64,000 nucleotides of DNA, taken from positions 4,898,001-4,962,000 of the forward strand of contig NZ_JACHND010000001.1 in NCBI RefSeq assembly GCF_014205275.1. Reading direction: 5' to 3'. Under the pieces are notes generated by a model. The model was not told the DNA's origin. It made no database searches and worked only from the letters and a program-made list of their open reading frames with translations. Position 1 is the first letter of the stretch. Each line of letters begins with the position of its first letter. This stretch comes from Sphaerisporangium siamense (GTDB taxonomy: Bacteria > Actinomycetota > Actinomycetes > Streptosporangiales > Streptosporangiaceae). Of this stretch, positions 23,001 to 31,295 are shown one piece after another. Position numbers and translations under genes: made by a program.

Positions 23001-24149
23001 GTGCCAGAGCGTCGCGTGCGCGGGCTGAGAGATTTCATCCGGGTGCCGGTCCGGGGCGGCGACCACGAGGCGGCGCCGCCGGAGTATTCGATGGATCCCC
23101 GGCCCGCCGGCCGCGAGTCCCCGGCCCACCAGAGCCTGATCGACAACGCGGTGTACGTCGACGGGCGGCGGGTGGCCAGCCCGCCGTCGCTGCCGGAGGC
23201 CGTGGTCGCCCTGCGATCCACCCCGGGGAGCATGGCGTGGATCGGCATGTACCGCCCCCGCGAGTCGGAGATCCTCAACGTGGCCGACGAGTTCGGCCTG
23301 CACGAGCTCGCCGTCGAGGACGCCATCGTCGCCCACCAGCGCCCGAAGGCCGACCGGTACGGCGAGACGTTGTTCCTGGTGCTGCGCGCGGCGCAGTACC
23401 TGGACTCGCCGGAGAAGGTGGAGTTCGGCGAGCTGCACGTCTTCGTCGGCCCCGACTTCGTGCTCACCGTCCGCCACAGCGAGGCCCCGGACCTGAGCAA
23501 GGTGCGCCGCCGCATGGAGGACGACCCCGAGCTGCTCCGCCAGGGCCCGCAGGCCGTCCTGTACGCGATCCTGGACGCGGTCGTGGACGGCTACGCGCCG
23601 GTGGTGGCGGGCCTGCAGAAGGACATCGACGAGATCGAGGTCCAGGTCTTCGGCGGCGACCCGGCGGCGCCGCGGCGCATCTACGAGCTGTCCCGCGAGG
23701 TGATCGAGTTCCAGCGGGCGACCCGCCCGCTGCTGGACATGCTCAACGGCCTGATCGCCGGCTCCTCCAAGTACGGCGTGGACACCGAGCTGGAGCGCTA
23801 CCTGCGTGACGTCGCCGACCACGCGATCACCGTGGTGGAGCGGGTGGACAACTTCCGGCAGATGCTCCAGGACATCCTGATCGTCAACTCCACGCTGGTC
23901 AGCCAGGCTCAGAACGAGGAGATGAAGAACGTCACCCAGGCCAGCTACACCCAGAGCGAGGAGGTCAAGCGCATCTCCTCCTGGGCGGCCATCCTCTTCG
24001 CCCCCACCCTGGTCGGCACGATCTACGGCATGAACTTCACCCACATGCCCGAGCTGGACTGGCGGTTCGGCTACCCGTTCGCGGTCGCGCTCATGGGAGT
24101 CGTCTGCGTCACCCTCTATGTGATCTTCAAACGCCGCGACTGGCTGTGA
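23001..24149 (+). CDS. corA: Magnesium/cobalt transport protein CorA
   Basis: The 382-residue protein ends in two membrane helices joined by the CorA selectivity signature YGMNFTHMPEL. The N-terminal part is the cytosolic funnel domain with the long stalk helix. The C-terminus ends in the basic FKRRDWL. It is predicted to be a homopentameric Mg2+/Co2+ channel. The GTG at 23001 is supported by GGGGAGGG a few bases upstream. Confidence 0.93.
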   Translation: MPERRVRGLRDFIRVPVRGGDHEAAPPEYSMDPRPAGRESPAHQSLIDNAVYVDGRRVASPPSLPEAVVALRSTPGSMAWIGMYRPRESEILNVADEFGLHELAVEDAIVAHQRPKADRYGETLFLVLRAAQYLDSPEKVEFGELHVFVGPDFVLTVRHSEAPDLSKVRRRMEDDPELLRQGPQAVLYAILDAVVDGYAPVVAGLQKDIDEIEVQVFGGDPAAPRRIYELSREVIEFQRATRPLLDMLNGLIAGSSKYGVDTELERYLRDVADHAITVVERVDNFRQMLQDILIVNSTLVSQAQNEEMKNVTQASYTQSEEVKRISSWAAILFAPTLVGTIYGMNFTHMPELDWRFGYPFAVALMGVVCVTLYVIFKRRDWL

Positions 24150-24197
24150 TCCGCGCCGATCTGGGATGAGCCGCGCGTACGGGGTACGTCCGCCGGT

Positions 24198-24764
24198 ATG
24201 GAGGATCGAGTCCTGGAACTGCACGCCGTCGCGATGGACGAGTTCGGCCTGCGCGTGGCGATGGTCCGCGACGACCAGTGGGACGCTCCGACGCCGTGCG
24301 CGGACTGGACGGTCCGCGACCTGGTCGGCCACCTGGTGTCCGAGCAGCTGTGGGTGCCGCCGCTGCTCGCGGGCGAGACGATCGCCCAGGTCGGCGACCG
24401 GTTCGACGGCGACCAGCTCGGCGACGACCCGGTGGGCCGGTGGACGCGGGCGAGTGTCGCCGCGCAGCAGGCGTTCGCCGCCCCGGGCGCCCTGGACCGC
24501 GAGGTTCACCTGTCGTACGGCACCGTCCCCGCCCGGCGCTACTGCATGGAGATGACCAGCGACCTGGCCGTGCACGCCTGGGACCTGGCCCGCGCCCTTG
24601 GTGTCGACGAGCGGGTGGACCCGGTGCTGATGGCGGAGGTGCACGACTACCTGGCGCCGATGCTGGAGAAGTACTCCGGCGAGCTGTTCGCGCCGCCCGT
24701 CCCCGTGCCGGAGGACGCGAGCCCGCAGGAGCGCACGCTGGCCCTCACCGGCCGCCGCCCCTGA
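24198..24764 (+). CDS. TIGR03086-type metal-binding protein of the DinB / maleylpyruvate isomerase-like superfamily
   Basis: Family hallmarks are PTPCADWTVRDLVGHLV near residue 32 and DLAVHAWDLARALG near residue 125. These supply the His ligands of the four-helix metal site used by mycothiol-dependent enzymes in this superfamily. At 188 residues it is full length. The role is unknown, possibly a thiol-dependent detoxification transfer. Its stop codon forms part of a hairpin shared with the convergent E1 gene. Confidence 0.8.
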   Translation: MEDRVLELHAVAMDEFGLRVAMVRDDQWDAPTPCADWTVRDLVGHLVSEQLWVPPLLAGETIAQVGDRFDGDQLGDDPVGRWTRASVAAQQAFAAPGALDREVHLSYGTVPARRYCMEMTSDLAVHAWDLARALGVDERVDPVLMAEVHDYLAPMLEKYSGELFAPPVPVPEDASPQERTLALTGRRP

Positions 24765-24782
24765 CCCCGGCCGCCGGGGTCA
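24762..24782. terminator. Shared hairpin built from the two convergent stop codons
   Basis: TGACCCCGG at 24762-24770, a 3-base loop, and CCGGGGTCA at 24774-24782 form a perfect 9-bp stem. The outermost three bases of each arm are the TGA stops of the two convergent genes. No U-tract follows, as is usual in high G+C actinomycetes, so its terminator role is inferred. Confidence 0.7.
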
Positions 24783-27080
24783 GGCCAGCAGCCGGCGGGC
24801 GGCCGCCTCGATCGCGGCCTCGGACAGCAGGACGTGCGCGGCGGCGTCGCCGAGCGGCACGAAGCTGTCCTGGGACGTCACCCGGGCCACCTTCCCGGCG
24901 AACCCGTTGTCGGCGAGCGCGGCGAGCACCCCTTCCGACACGCCGCCGGAGCCGCGGGTCTCGTCGGCGATCAGCACCCGGCCGGTCAGCCCGGCGGCGC
25001 CGATCAGGTCCTCCACGGGCAGGGGGGACAGCCACCGCAGGTCGAGCACGCGGCAGCCGTACCCCTCGGAGGTGAGGCGTATCGCGGTCCGCAGGCTCAT
25101 GCGCAGCCCGTTGCCGAACGTGACGATCGTGAGGTCGCGGCCGTCGCCGTAGGAGCGTGCCCTGCCGATGGGCACGTGCGTCTCGGCCCACCGGGCCGGG
25201 GAGGCGTACGGGGTGAGCCAGCCGTTGTCGCCCTCGTCCATCAGGTCGCGGGTGCCGTAGAGGGCGATGGGTTCGAGGAAGACGCACACCTCGCCGTCGG
25301 CCTTGGCGGCGGCCACGCACGTGCGCAGCATCGCGGCGGCGTCGTCGGGGCGGGCGGGGGAGGCGACGACGACGCCGGGGATGTCGCGCAGCGCGGCCAC
25401 GGAGTTGTCGTTGTGGAAGTGGCCGCCGAACCCCTTCTGGTAGGCGTAGGAGGCCACGCGCACGACCATGGGGTTGCGGTAGGCGCCCTTGGAGAAGAAC
25501 CGCAGCGACGCCGCCTCGCCGCGGATCTGGTCCAGCGCGTTGTGCAGGTAGGCCAGGTACTGGATCTCGGGGATCGGCAGCAGCCCCGAGGCGCCCGCGC
25601 CGAGGGCGAGGCCCAGCAGGGCCTGCTCGTCCAGCGGCGTGTCGAACACCCGGGCCGCGCCGAAGCGTTTGAGCAGCCCGCGCGTGACGCCGTACACGCC
25701 GCCCTTGCGCGCGACGTCCTCCCCGAACACCATCGCCTCGGGGTGGGCGCCGAGGATCTCGGCGAGCGTGCGGTTGACGGCCTGGGCGAGGGTGAGCGGA
25801 CCCTCGTGCTCGGGCAGGGTGGGGCCGAACACCGCGGCGCGGTCGCGCGGGCGGCGCGCGGCCTGCGCGGCGACCAGCGCGGGGCGGCGCGGGGCGAGGG
25901 GCTCCATGACCTCGCGCGCCGAGCCGAGCCGGGGACGCCGGGTGGACTCCAGCGCGAGCTTCAGCACGTGCTCGCGGATCGTCTCGTAGCGGCCGAGCAG
26001 TTCCTCGGGGTCGGTCAGTCCCGCCTCGACGAGCATCCGCGCCGTGGCCACCAGGGGGTCGCGCGCGAGGTCGGCGGCGATCTCGCGGGGCGCGCGGTAG
26101 GCGGACTCGACGTCGGAGCCGGCGTGTCCCATGAGCCGCACCACGCGCAGGTGCAGGAAGGCGGGCGACCTGCGGGTGCGGACGTGCTCGGCGGCGCGCC
26201 GCGCGACGTCGTAGGCCTCGGCCAGGTCGCAGCCGTCGGCCTCGAACCGCGGGATCAGCGGGTGGCCGGAGGCCTTCACCCAGTCCCGGGGCGTGCGCAC
26301 GCTGATGCCGATGCCGTTGTCCTCGCAGACGAACAGGATCGGCAGCGGAAGCCCCTGGTAGGCGCAGTAGGCGGCGGTGTTGAAGCCGGTGAGCGCGCTC
26401 GCGTGGTTGACCGAGGCGTCGCCGAAGCTGCACACGGCGATCGACTCGGCGGGCCAGGCGCTCTCGACGCCGAGCTTGCGGGCCCGCTCGATGGCGAACG
26501 CGACGCCCACCGCGCGCGGCAGGTGGCTGGCGATGGTCGAGGTCTGCGGGATGACCGCCAGGTCGGGGTGGCCGAAGACCTTGTGGCGGCCTCCGGCGAT
26601 CGGCTCCTCGGCCGCGGCCGACAGGCCGAGCAGCACGTCGCGCAGGCCCTCCTCGGCGAGGCGCCCGGCCTGCGCCGACCGTGCCAGGTAGAACGCTCCA
26701 GACCGGTAGTGCAGCAGCGCGGGGTCGGTGGGGCGCACGGCCGCGGCCACCGCCGCGTTGCCCTCGTGGCCGGCGGAGCCGATGGTGTAGAAGCCCTCGC
26801 CCTGCTCGCGCAGCCAGCGGGCCGCGATGTCGAGGAGCCTGCTGGCGAGCTGGACCTCGAACAGTTCGCGGCAGAGGTCGCCGGTCAGGGTGGTGCCCGG
26901 GCGGACGGGCAGGGCGGGATCGCGGCGCGTGCCTGGGGAGAGCGCGGCGACCGACTCGGTGAAGTGCGTCTCTACTGCGTCGCGGGCCACACGGCCGATT
27001 ATGTAGCCCGCATCGGGGCCCCGTCTCAGGGCTTGCCGGAACCGTCTGGCCGGACGCGGTGATCGTTCGCTTTGACTCAT
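24780..27080 (-). CDS. Fused E1 alpha-beta 2-oxoacid dehydrogenase (branched-chain type), thiamine pyrophosphate dependent
   Basis: Residues about 65-400 are an E1 alpha half (GSAGHEGNAAVAAAVRP, the TPP motif FGDASVNHAS ending CEDNGIGIS). Residues about 425-766 are an E1 beta half (LTLAQAVNRTLAEIL, MVFGEDVARKGGVYGVTRGL, DTPLDEQALLGLALG). This single-chain layout is known for 2-oxoisovalerate dehydrogenase-type E1 proteins. It should decarboxylate a 2-oxoacid and acylate a lipoyl E2, but no E2 or E3 gene is present in the window. No Shine-Dalgarno precedes the ATG at 27080, so a leaderless mRNA or a slightly later start is possible. Confidence 0.88.
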   Translation of the reverse strand: MSQSERSPRPARRFRQALRRGPDAGYIIGRVARDAVETHFTESVAALSPGTRRDPALPVRPGTTLTGDLCRELFEVQLASRLLDIAARWLREQGEGFYTIGSAGHEGNAAVAAAVRPTDPALLHYRSGAFYLARSAQAGRLAEEGLRDVLLGLSAAAEEPIAGGRHKVFGHPDLAVIPQTSTIASHLPRAVGVAFAIERARKLGVESAWPAESIAVCSFGDASVNHASALTGFNTAAYCAYQGLPLPILFVCEDNGIGISVRTPRDWVKASGHPLIPRFEADGCDLAEAYDVARRAAEHVRTRRSPAFLHLRVVRLMGHAGSDVESAYRAPREIAADLARDPLVATARMLVEAGLTDPEELLGRYETIREHVLKLALESTRRPRLGSAREVMEPLAPRRPALVAAQAARRPRDRAAVFGPTLPEHEGPLTLAQAVNRTLAEILGAHPEAMVFGEDVARKGGVYGVTRGLLKRFGAARVFDTPLDEQALLGLALGAGASGLLPIPEIQYLAYLHNALDQIRGEAASLRFFSKGAYRNPMVVRVASYAYQKGFGGHFHNDNSVAALRDIPGVVVASPARPDDAAAMLRTCVAAAKADGEVCVFLEPIALYGTRDLMDEGDNGWLTPYASPARWAETHVPIGRARSYGDGRDLTIVTFGNGLRMSLRTAIRLTSEGYGCRVLDLRWLSPLPVEDLIGAAGLTGRVLIADETRGSGGVSEGVLAALADNGFAGKVARVTSQDSFVPLGDAAAHVLLSEAAIEAAARRLLA

Positions 27081-27194
27081 ATTTTTGACGCTTTGTCAGA
27101 TGTCACAACCAAGGTACACGAAAGGCCGTCTATTGGAGTGGAGAGACGTGGCACCCTCACGCCGCGTTCGAGCAACGGGAAAGGACGGTACCCC

Positions 27195-28553
27195 GTGTTT
27201 CAACGCATGCGCGCCGTCGTGGTCGCGGTGGCGATGAGCGCCGGGGCGTTGGCCCTGGTCTCCTCACCCGCGTCGGCGACGGCCGTGGCGGCCCCCGAGG
27301 TCACCTCGGTGGACGTCGGGCCGAGCCCGGTGGTCGTCGAGAACAAGGACGGCAGGCCGGTCACCTTCAGCTTCCTCGTGGACGGGGCGACCTCGGGAGG
27401 CTTCACCCTCAAGCGGCCCGACGGGTCGACGGTCGACGTCGAGGCCAAGAAGGCCGGCGAGGTCGGCGGAAAGCAGAAGTGGGAGGGCACCCGCACCTTC
27501 GGCCGCGCCGACGCGCCCGGCACGTGGAACGTCACGGCCAAGGCGACGAGCGTGGTCGGCACCGGCAAGGCCGACAAGGACTTCCAGGTCAGGCAGGTCT
27601 GGGAGACCGACCTGGCCGGCTTCGGCGCCTGGCCCGAGCCGGTCTCCAAGGGCGGCACGCTGCGGGTGCGCGGCCGGCTGCTGGTCAACGGCACCGGCGG
27701 GTGGCGGCCGTACGCGGGCCAGAAGGTCTTCGTCGCCTTCCGGGCCTACGGCGCCCCCGGCTACGAGCGTGTGGCCTCCGACCGCACCGACCGCGGCGGG
27801 CGCTTCGCGCTCGGCGTGAAGGCCCTGCGCACCGGCTGGTGGCGGGCCGAGTACGACGGCTCGGACGTCGCGCACAAGACGGTCAGCGACAGCGACCGCG
27901 TCGACGTACGGGCCACGCGGGCCCACAGCCGCATCGCGGGCTTCCGCGTCGCCCCGAACCCGGCCACCGAGGGGGCCCGCCTCGTCGCGAGCGGGCGCCT
28001 GGAGGCGTCCCGCGGGTGGGGCGGCTACGGCGGCCAGAAGGTCGACCTGCTGTTCAGGGCGGACGGCTCGCACCGGTGGCGGCATGTCTCCTCGGGCAGG
28101 ACCGACCGGGGCGGCCGGTTCCGGATCGCTGCCGAGGCCGAGCGGTCCGGCTGGTACCGGGCCGAGTACGACGGTTCCCGCCACGTGCGGGGGACGAGCG
28201 GCCCGGCCGTGCACGTGAAGGTCGCGCGCCACACCGCCTCGACGCGGATCGTCAGGTCCGACTCCTCGCCCGAGCCGGTCAGGTACGGCAGATACGTCAC
28301 GAGCCGCGGCGTGCTGCAGATCTGGAACGGCCACGACTACGAGGGGTACGCCCACCAGAAGGTCGCGCTGTACTTCAAGCGTGCGGGCGGCGCCAAGTGG
28401 GAGTACGTGAAGACCGTGTCGACCGGCGGCTCGGGCGCCTTCCGCGCCCAGGCCAAGGCGTGGCGCTCCGGCGACTGGAGGGTCGTCTTCGCGGGCAACG
28501 ACGAGGCGCGCCCCTCGTCGGGCAAGGCCGACTTCGTCAAGGTCAGGAAGTGA
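27195..28553 (+). CDS. Secreted protein with tandem Ig-like repeats
   Basis: A clear Sec signal peptide (positively charged start, hydrophobic MSAGALALVSSP, cleavage after ASA-type sites near residue 30) precedes a first beta domain (about 35-130). Three similar modules of about 105 residues follow. Each carries a G(Y/H)xGQKV or AHQKV strand, a W/Y-rich strand, DRGGRF or GGSGAF and a W(R/Y)xEYDGS-like close. Proteins of this type are extracellular adhesion or matrix components in actinomycetes; no catalytic motif is visible. I chose GTG 27195 because of AAGGA upstream and the signal peptide it gives; ATG 27207 is also possible. Confidence 0.75.
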   Translation: MFQRMRAVVVAVAMSAGALALVSSPASATAVAAPEVTSVDVGPSPVVVENKDGRPVTFSFLVDGATSGGFTLKRPDGSTVDVEAKKAGEVGGKQKWEGTRTFGRADAPGTWNVTAKATSVVGTGKADKDFQVRQVWETDLAGFGAWPEPVSKGGTLRVRGRLLVNGTGGWRPYAGQKVFVAFRAYGAPGYERVASDRTDRGGRFALGVKALRTGWWRAEYDGSDVAHKTVSDSDRVDVRATRAHSRIAGFRVAPNPATEGARLVASGRLEASRGWGGYGGQKVDLLFRADGSHRWRHVSSGRTDRGGRFRIAAEAERSGWYRAEYDGSRHVRGTSGPAVHVKVARHTASTRIVRSDSSPEPVRYGRYVTSRGVLQIWNGHDYEGYAHQKVALYFKRAGGAKWEYVKTVSTGGSGAFRAQAKAWRSGDWRVVFAGNDEARPSSGKADFVKVRK

Positions 28554-28580
28554 CGCCCTGACGTAGCGCCCGAACGAACA

Positions 28581-28615
28581 GGACGGCCCGGGAACCTCGC
28601 GTTCCCGGGCCGTCC
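28581..28615. terminator. Bidirectional terminator hairpin
   Basis: GGACGGCCCGGGAAC (28581-28595) and its exact complement GTTCCCGGGCCGTCC (28601-28615) flank a 5-base loop, giving a perfect 15-bp stem. It lies between two convergent genes, 28 bases after the stop of the secreted protein. Confidence 0.9.
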
Positions 28616-28632
28616 GCCTCCTGTGGCGGGAA

Positions 28633-29661
28633 TCAGGGGCGGAAGTCGCCCGACTTGAGGCCGTTCGCGAAGTCCGCCCATTCTTCTGAGGTGAAGACGA
28701 GCGGCCGGCCGGCGGGGGTCTTGCTGTCGCGGACGCCGACGAGCCCGCGGGACAGGAAAGCGACCTCGACGCAATTGCCGCCGCTGCCCCCCGAGAAGGT
28801 GGACTTCTCCCACTGAGCGGTGGAGAATTCCTCGTTCAGCTGCATATGTTCTCGAATCTCCCTAATTCGCGCAAAGGACGCCTGCTGAGGAAGCGCCTCA
28901 GCACGGATCATCTCGTATCGCGTCAGGAGTTCCTGAACTTCCGCGGCACGTTCGATGACCTGGCCATGTCCTCCAACAGCCTCGACGTATACCGCATCAG
29001 GCAAGCCGTGCGCCTGGGCCATCAGAAAACTTCCCTCCAGTCCTGCGGTCGAGCGTGCCGAGAATGGGAGGACCTGAAGGGTGATGTGCGGAACCGTCTC
29101 CAGCGCTTCCAGGCGTTTCAGTTGGTCGGTCATCACGAGAGGGTCGCCGATGACGCGGCGCAGCGCGCCCTCGTCGATCACGGCCCAGAACATCGGGGGC
29201 TCGGGGCGCTCGAAGATGCTCTGGCGCTCCAGGCGCGCGGCGACCTGTTCCTCGACCCGCTCCAGCACCGGGCGCGGCTCGCCGCGGAAGATGGCCCTGG
29301 CGTACGCCTCGGTCTGCAGCAGGCCCGGGATGACCAGCGGCTCCCAGGCGCGCAGCGTGCCGGCCTCCCGCTCGATGTCGAGCCAGGGACGGAACCACGA
29401 GGGGGTCGCCGAGTGGTGGATGAACGGCCAGAGCCTGACCAGCGTGCCGTCGAGGTGGAGGGCGTCGTCGCAGCGCCGGGCGAAGTCGCGCGACGGGGTG
29501 CGCTTGGCGGTCTCGACCGAGCTGATCATCGCCGCCGTGTACTGAATTAGCGTGGAAAGCTGCTCCTGCGAAAGTCCTGCTGCTTTTCGATGTTTGCGAA
29601 GTTCGTAGCCGAAAAGGGCCCTCGGGCTCTCGGCGGGGTTGAGCTCGCTCGGATGGGGCAT
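28633..29661 (-). CDS. Fused XRE-type HTH / DUF5753 / DUF397 regulator
   Basis: Residues about 17-75 are an XRE helix-turn-helix (LRKHRKAAGLSQEQLSTLIQ). Residues about 85-270 are DUF5753 with its signature EPLVIPGLLQTEAYARA. From about 280 the protein continues without a break into a complete DUF397 domain (STAQWEKSTFSGGSGGNC, then VEVAF, RDSK and the WADF close). These two partners are usually separate neighbouring genes; the DUF397 protein is thought to antagonise or modulate the regulator. Here they are one 342-residue chain with no frameshift. The ATG at 29661 has GGAAGGAAC upstream. Target genes are unknown. Confidence 0.88.
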   Translation of the reverse strand: MPHPSELNPAESPRALFGYELRKHRKAAGLSQEQLSTLIQYTAAMISSVETAKRTPSRDFARRCDDALHLDGTLVRLWPFIHHSATPSWFRPWLDIEREAGTLRAWEPLVIPGLLQTEAYARAIFRGEPRPVLERVEEQVAARLERQSIFERPEPPMFWAVIDEGALRRVIGDPLVMTDQLKRLEALETVPHITLQVLPFSARSTAGLEGSFLMAQAHGLPDAVYVEAVGGHGQVIERAAEVQELLTRYEMIRAEALPQQASFARIREIREHMQLNEEFSTAQWEKSTFSGGSGGNCVEVAFLSRGLVGVRDSKTPAGRPLVFTSEEWADFANGLKSGDFRP

Positions 29662-29981
29662 CCTGGCGTTCCTTCCACCTCGCCGCGGTTCACGACGGCA
29701 TTAACCGGATGTGTCTGTGTCTTGTTGAAGGGAAACCTCTACCGAGAGTAATCGTGAAGGAGCAATCTGAGAAGACGGTACGACGCCGTCGAGGCGGGGG
29801 GCTGATCGGTGCCAAGGGAGCTCGTACGCGCATTCAATCCCTTTTGTGGCATTTATCGGCTTCAACTCGCTTCACGATGGCTTCGTTACAGGCGGGAGGC
29901 CGTCCGGGGCAGGCCCCGCCGCCCGTACGGGCTCGCGTCCGTACGGGCATCGCCCATATCCGACGATGAACGGTTCCCACC
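29662..29981. other. Intergenic region between divergent genes (HTH fusion and 124-aa protein)
   Basis: The first 170 bases are relatively A+T-rich for this window and probably hold the promoters. A possible short open frame at 29709-29969 has no domain and poor codon usage. I see no clear operator palindrome. Confidence 0.5.
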
Positions 29982-30356
29982 ATGAACCAGACGAAGACCA
30001 AGGCCGTCACGGAAAAGAAGGCGCACGCCGACACGCGGCATCTCTGCGCCCTGCGGGAGGGCCTCCAGGACGCGGACGTCACGTGCCTGATCGTGAAGCG
30101 GTTGCGCGTCGTGCTGGCGCACAACACCGCGGAGCCGGTGCATCACCAGCCCGGCGAGCTGCTGGTGTTCGGCCCGGACGGCATCGCCCTGGCCCGGGTC
30201 ACCGTGTGCCAGGCCACGCGCGGCGCGGCCTACCGCGTCACCTCCGCGGGCGACGCGCCCGAGCGCCTGTTCATCGAGGCGCAGGCCGGCGAGGCGATCG
30301 CCTACCTCAGGGGCCTGGTGCGGGGGCACGACCTCGCCGCGCACGCCACACCGTGA
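29982..30356 (+). CDS. Conserved hypothetical protein, 124 residues
   Basis: I do not recognise the family. The protein is soluble, with a charged Lys/Thr-rich start (about 1-18) and then an alternating beta/alpha body (LIVKRLRVVLAHN, GELLVFGPDGIALARVTV, RLFIEAQAGEAIAYLRGLV). There is no signal peptide or membrane segment. The position next to a DUF5753/DUF397 regulator may hint at shared control, but the genes are divergent. No strong ribosome site is seen before the ATG. Confidence 0.6.
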   Translation: MNQTKTKAVTEKKAHADTRHLCALREGLQDADVTCLIVKRLRVVLAHNTAEPVHHQPGELLVFGPDGIALARVTVCQATRGAAYRVTSAGDAPERLFIEAQAGEAIAYLRGLVRGHDLAAHATP

Positions 30357-30365
30357 GGACGGTGC

Positions 30366-30398
30366 GGCCCCGGCCGGATCCCTCGCCCGGCCGGGGCC
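30366..30398. terminator. Terminator hairpin between convergent genes
   Basis: GGCCCCGGCCGG (30366-30377) pairs exactly with CCGGCCGGGGCC (30387-30398) across a 9-base loop. It sits 10 bases after the stop of the 124-residue protein and 20 bases from the end of the ABC permease gene. Confidence 0.75.
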
Positions 30399-30417
30399 CG
30401 GCGCGTTCCCCGGCCGG

Positions 30418-31290
30418 TCAGTCGGTGCGGCGGAACTGGGCGACGGCGACGCCGAGCAGGGCCACGCCCATGACCGCGACGATGCCGAGCTCCACGCCCA
30501 CCGGGACGTGCCAGCCCCACCAGTGGACCCCCGGGTTCAGCGCGTCCATCACCTCCGGCCGGACCGACAGGTGGCTGAACACCGCGTGGCGCATCGGGTC
30601 CACGGCGTAGGTCAGCGGGTTGATCTTCGTCAGGAACGCGAGCCACGCGGGCAGGCCGGCCAGCGGGAACATCGCGCCCGACAGGAAGATCATCGGCATG
30701 ATGGCCATCTGCATCACGCCGAAGAAGGACTGCATGTTCTTCATCCGGGCCGCGAGGCTGACGCCGAAGGCGGTGATGGTGAACGAGGCGAGGAACATCT
30801 CGCCGAGCAGGGTCAGGATCAGCGTGGGGGAGTAGGGCACGTGCACCAGGCCCGCCAGGGCCAGGATGATCACCCCCTGCGCGGTCGCGACGATGCCGCC
30901 GCCCAGGCACTTGCCGATCACGATCGAGCCCCGCCCGACCGGGGCGACCAGCATCTCGCGCAGGAACCCGAACTCCCGGTCCCAGACGATCGAGCCCGCG
31001 GAGAACATCGCGGTGGTGACCACCGTCATCGCGATCACGCCGGGGTACATGAAGGTGCGGAAGTCGACGCCCTGGGCGGTGCCGCCGGTGATCAGCGTGC
31101 TCAGCCCGGTGCCCATGACGAACAGCCACAGCACGGGCTGGATCAGGGTGGAGACCATGCGCGTGCGGTCGCTGAGGAACCGCAGCAGCTCGCGGTGCAG
31201 CACGATCTTGATCGCCCGCAGGTCGTGCGCCGCGCCGCGCCCCGGCACGCGGACCCCGACGACGCCGGACGCGGAGACCTCGGTGGACAT
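30418..31290 (-). CDS. ABC-2 type exporter permease (DrrB-like)
   Basis: There are six hydrophobic segments and the ABC-2 family core (FLREMLVAPVGRGSIVIGKCLGG, then FLSGAMFPLAGLPAWLAFLTKINPLTYAVD). The INPLTY-AVD motif is characteristic of the DrrB/daunorubicin-resistance group. The first charged segment LLRFLSDRTRMVSTLIQPVLWLF is also typical. I start at ATG 31290, which has GAGGAGG at good spacing; a GTG nine bases earlier overlaps the ATPase stop but also overlaps that ribosome site. It forms one unit with the ATPase and PadR genes upstream. Confidence 0.88.
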   Translation of the reverse strand: MSTEVSASGVVGVRVPGRGAAHDLRAIKIVLHRELLRFLSDRTRMVSTLIQPVLWLFVMGTGLSTLITGGTAQGVDFRTFMYPGVIAMTVVTTAMFSAGSIVWDREFGFLREMLVAPVGRGSIVIGKCLGGGIVATAQGVIILALAGLVHVPYSPTLILTLLGEMFLASFTITAFGVSLAARMKNMQSFFGVMQMAIMPMIFLSGAMFPLAGLPAWLAFLTKINPLTYAVDPMRHAVFSHLSVRPEVMDALNPGVHWWGWHVPVGVELGIVAVMGVALLGVAVAQFRRTD

Positions 31291-31295
31291 GGGGC

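Noticed and set aside
29709-29969. Possible 86-residue gene upstream of the 124-residue protein
   Set aside because: Weak codon bias, no ribosome site and overlap with the probable promoter region.
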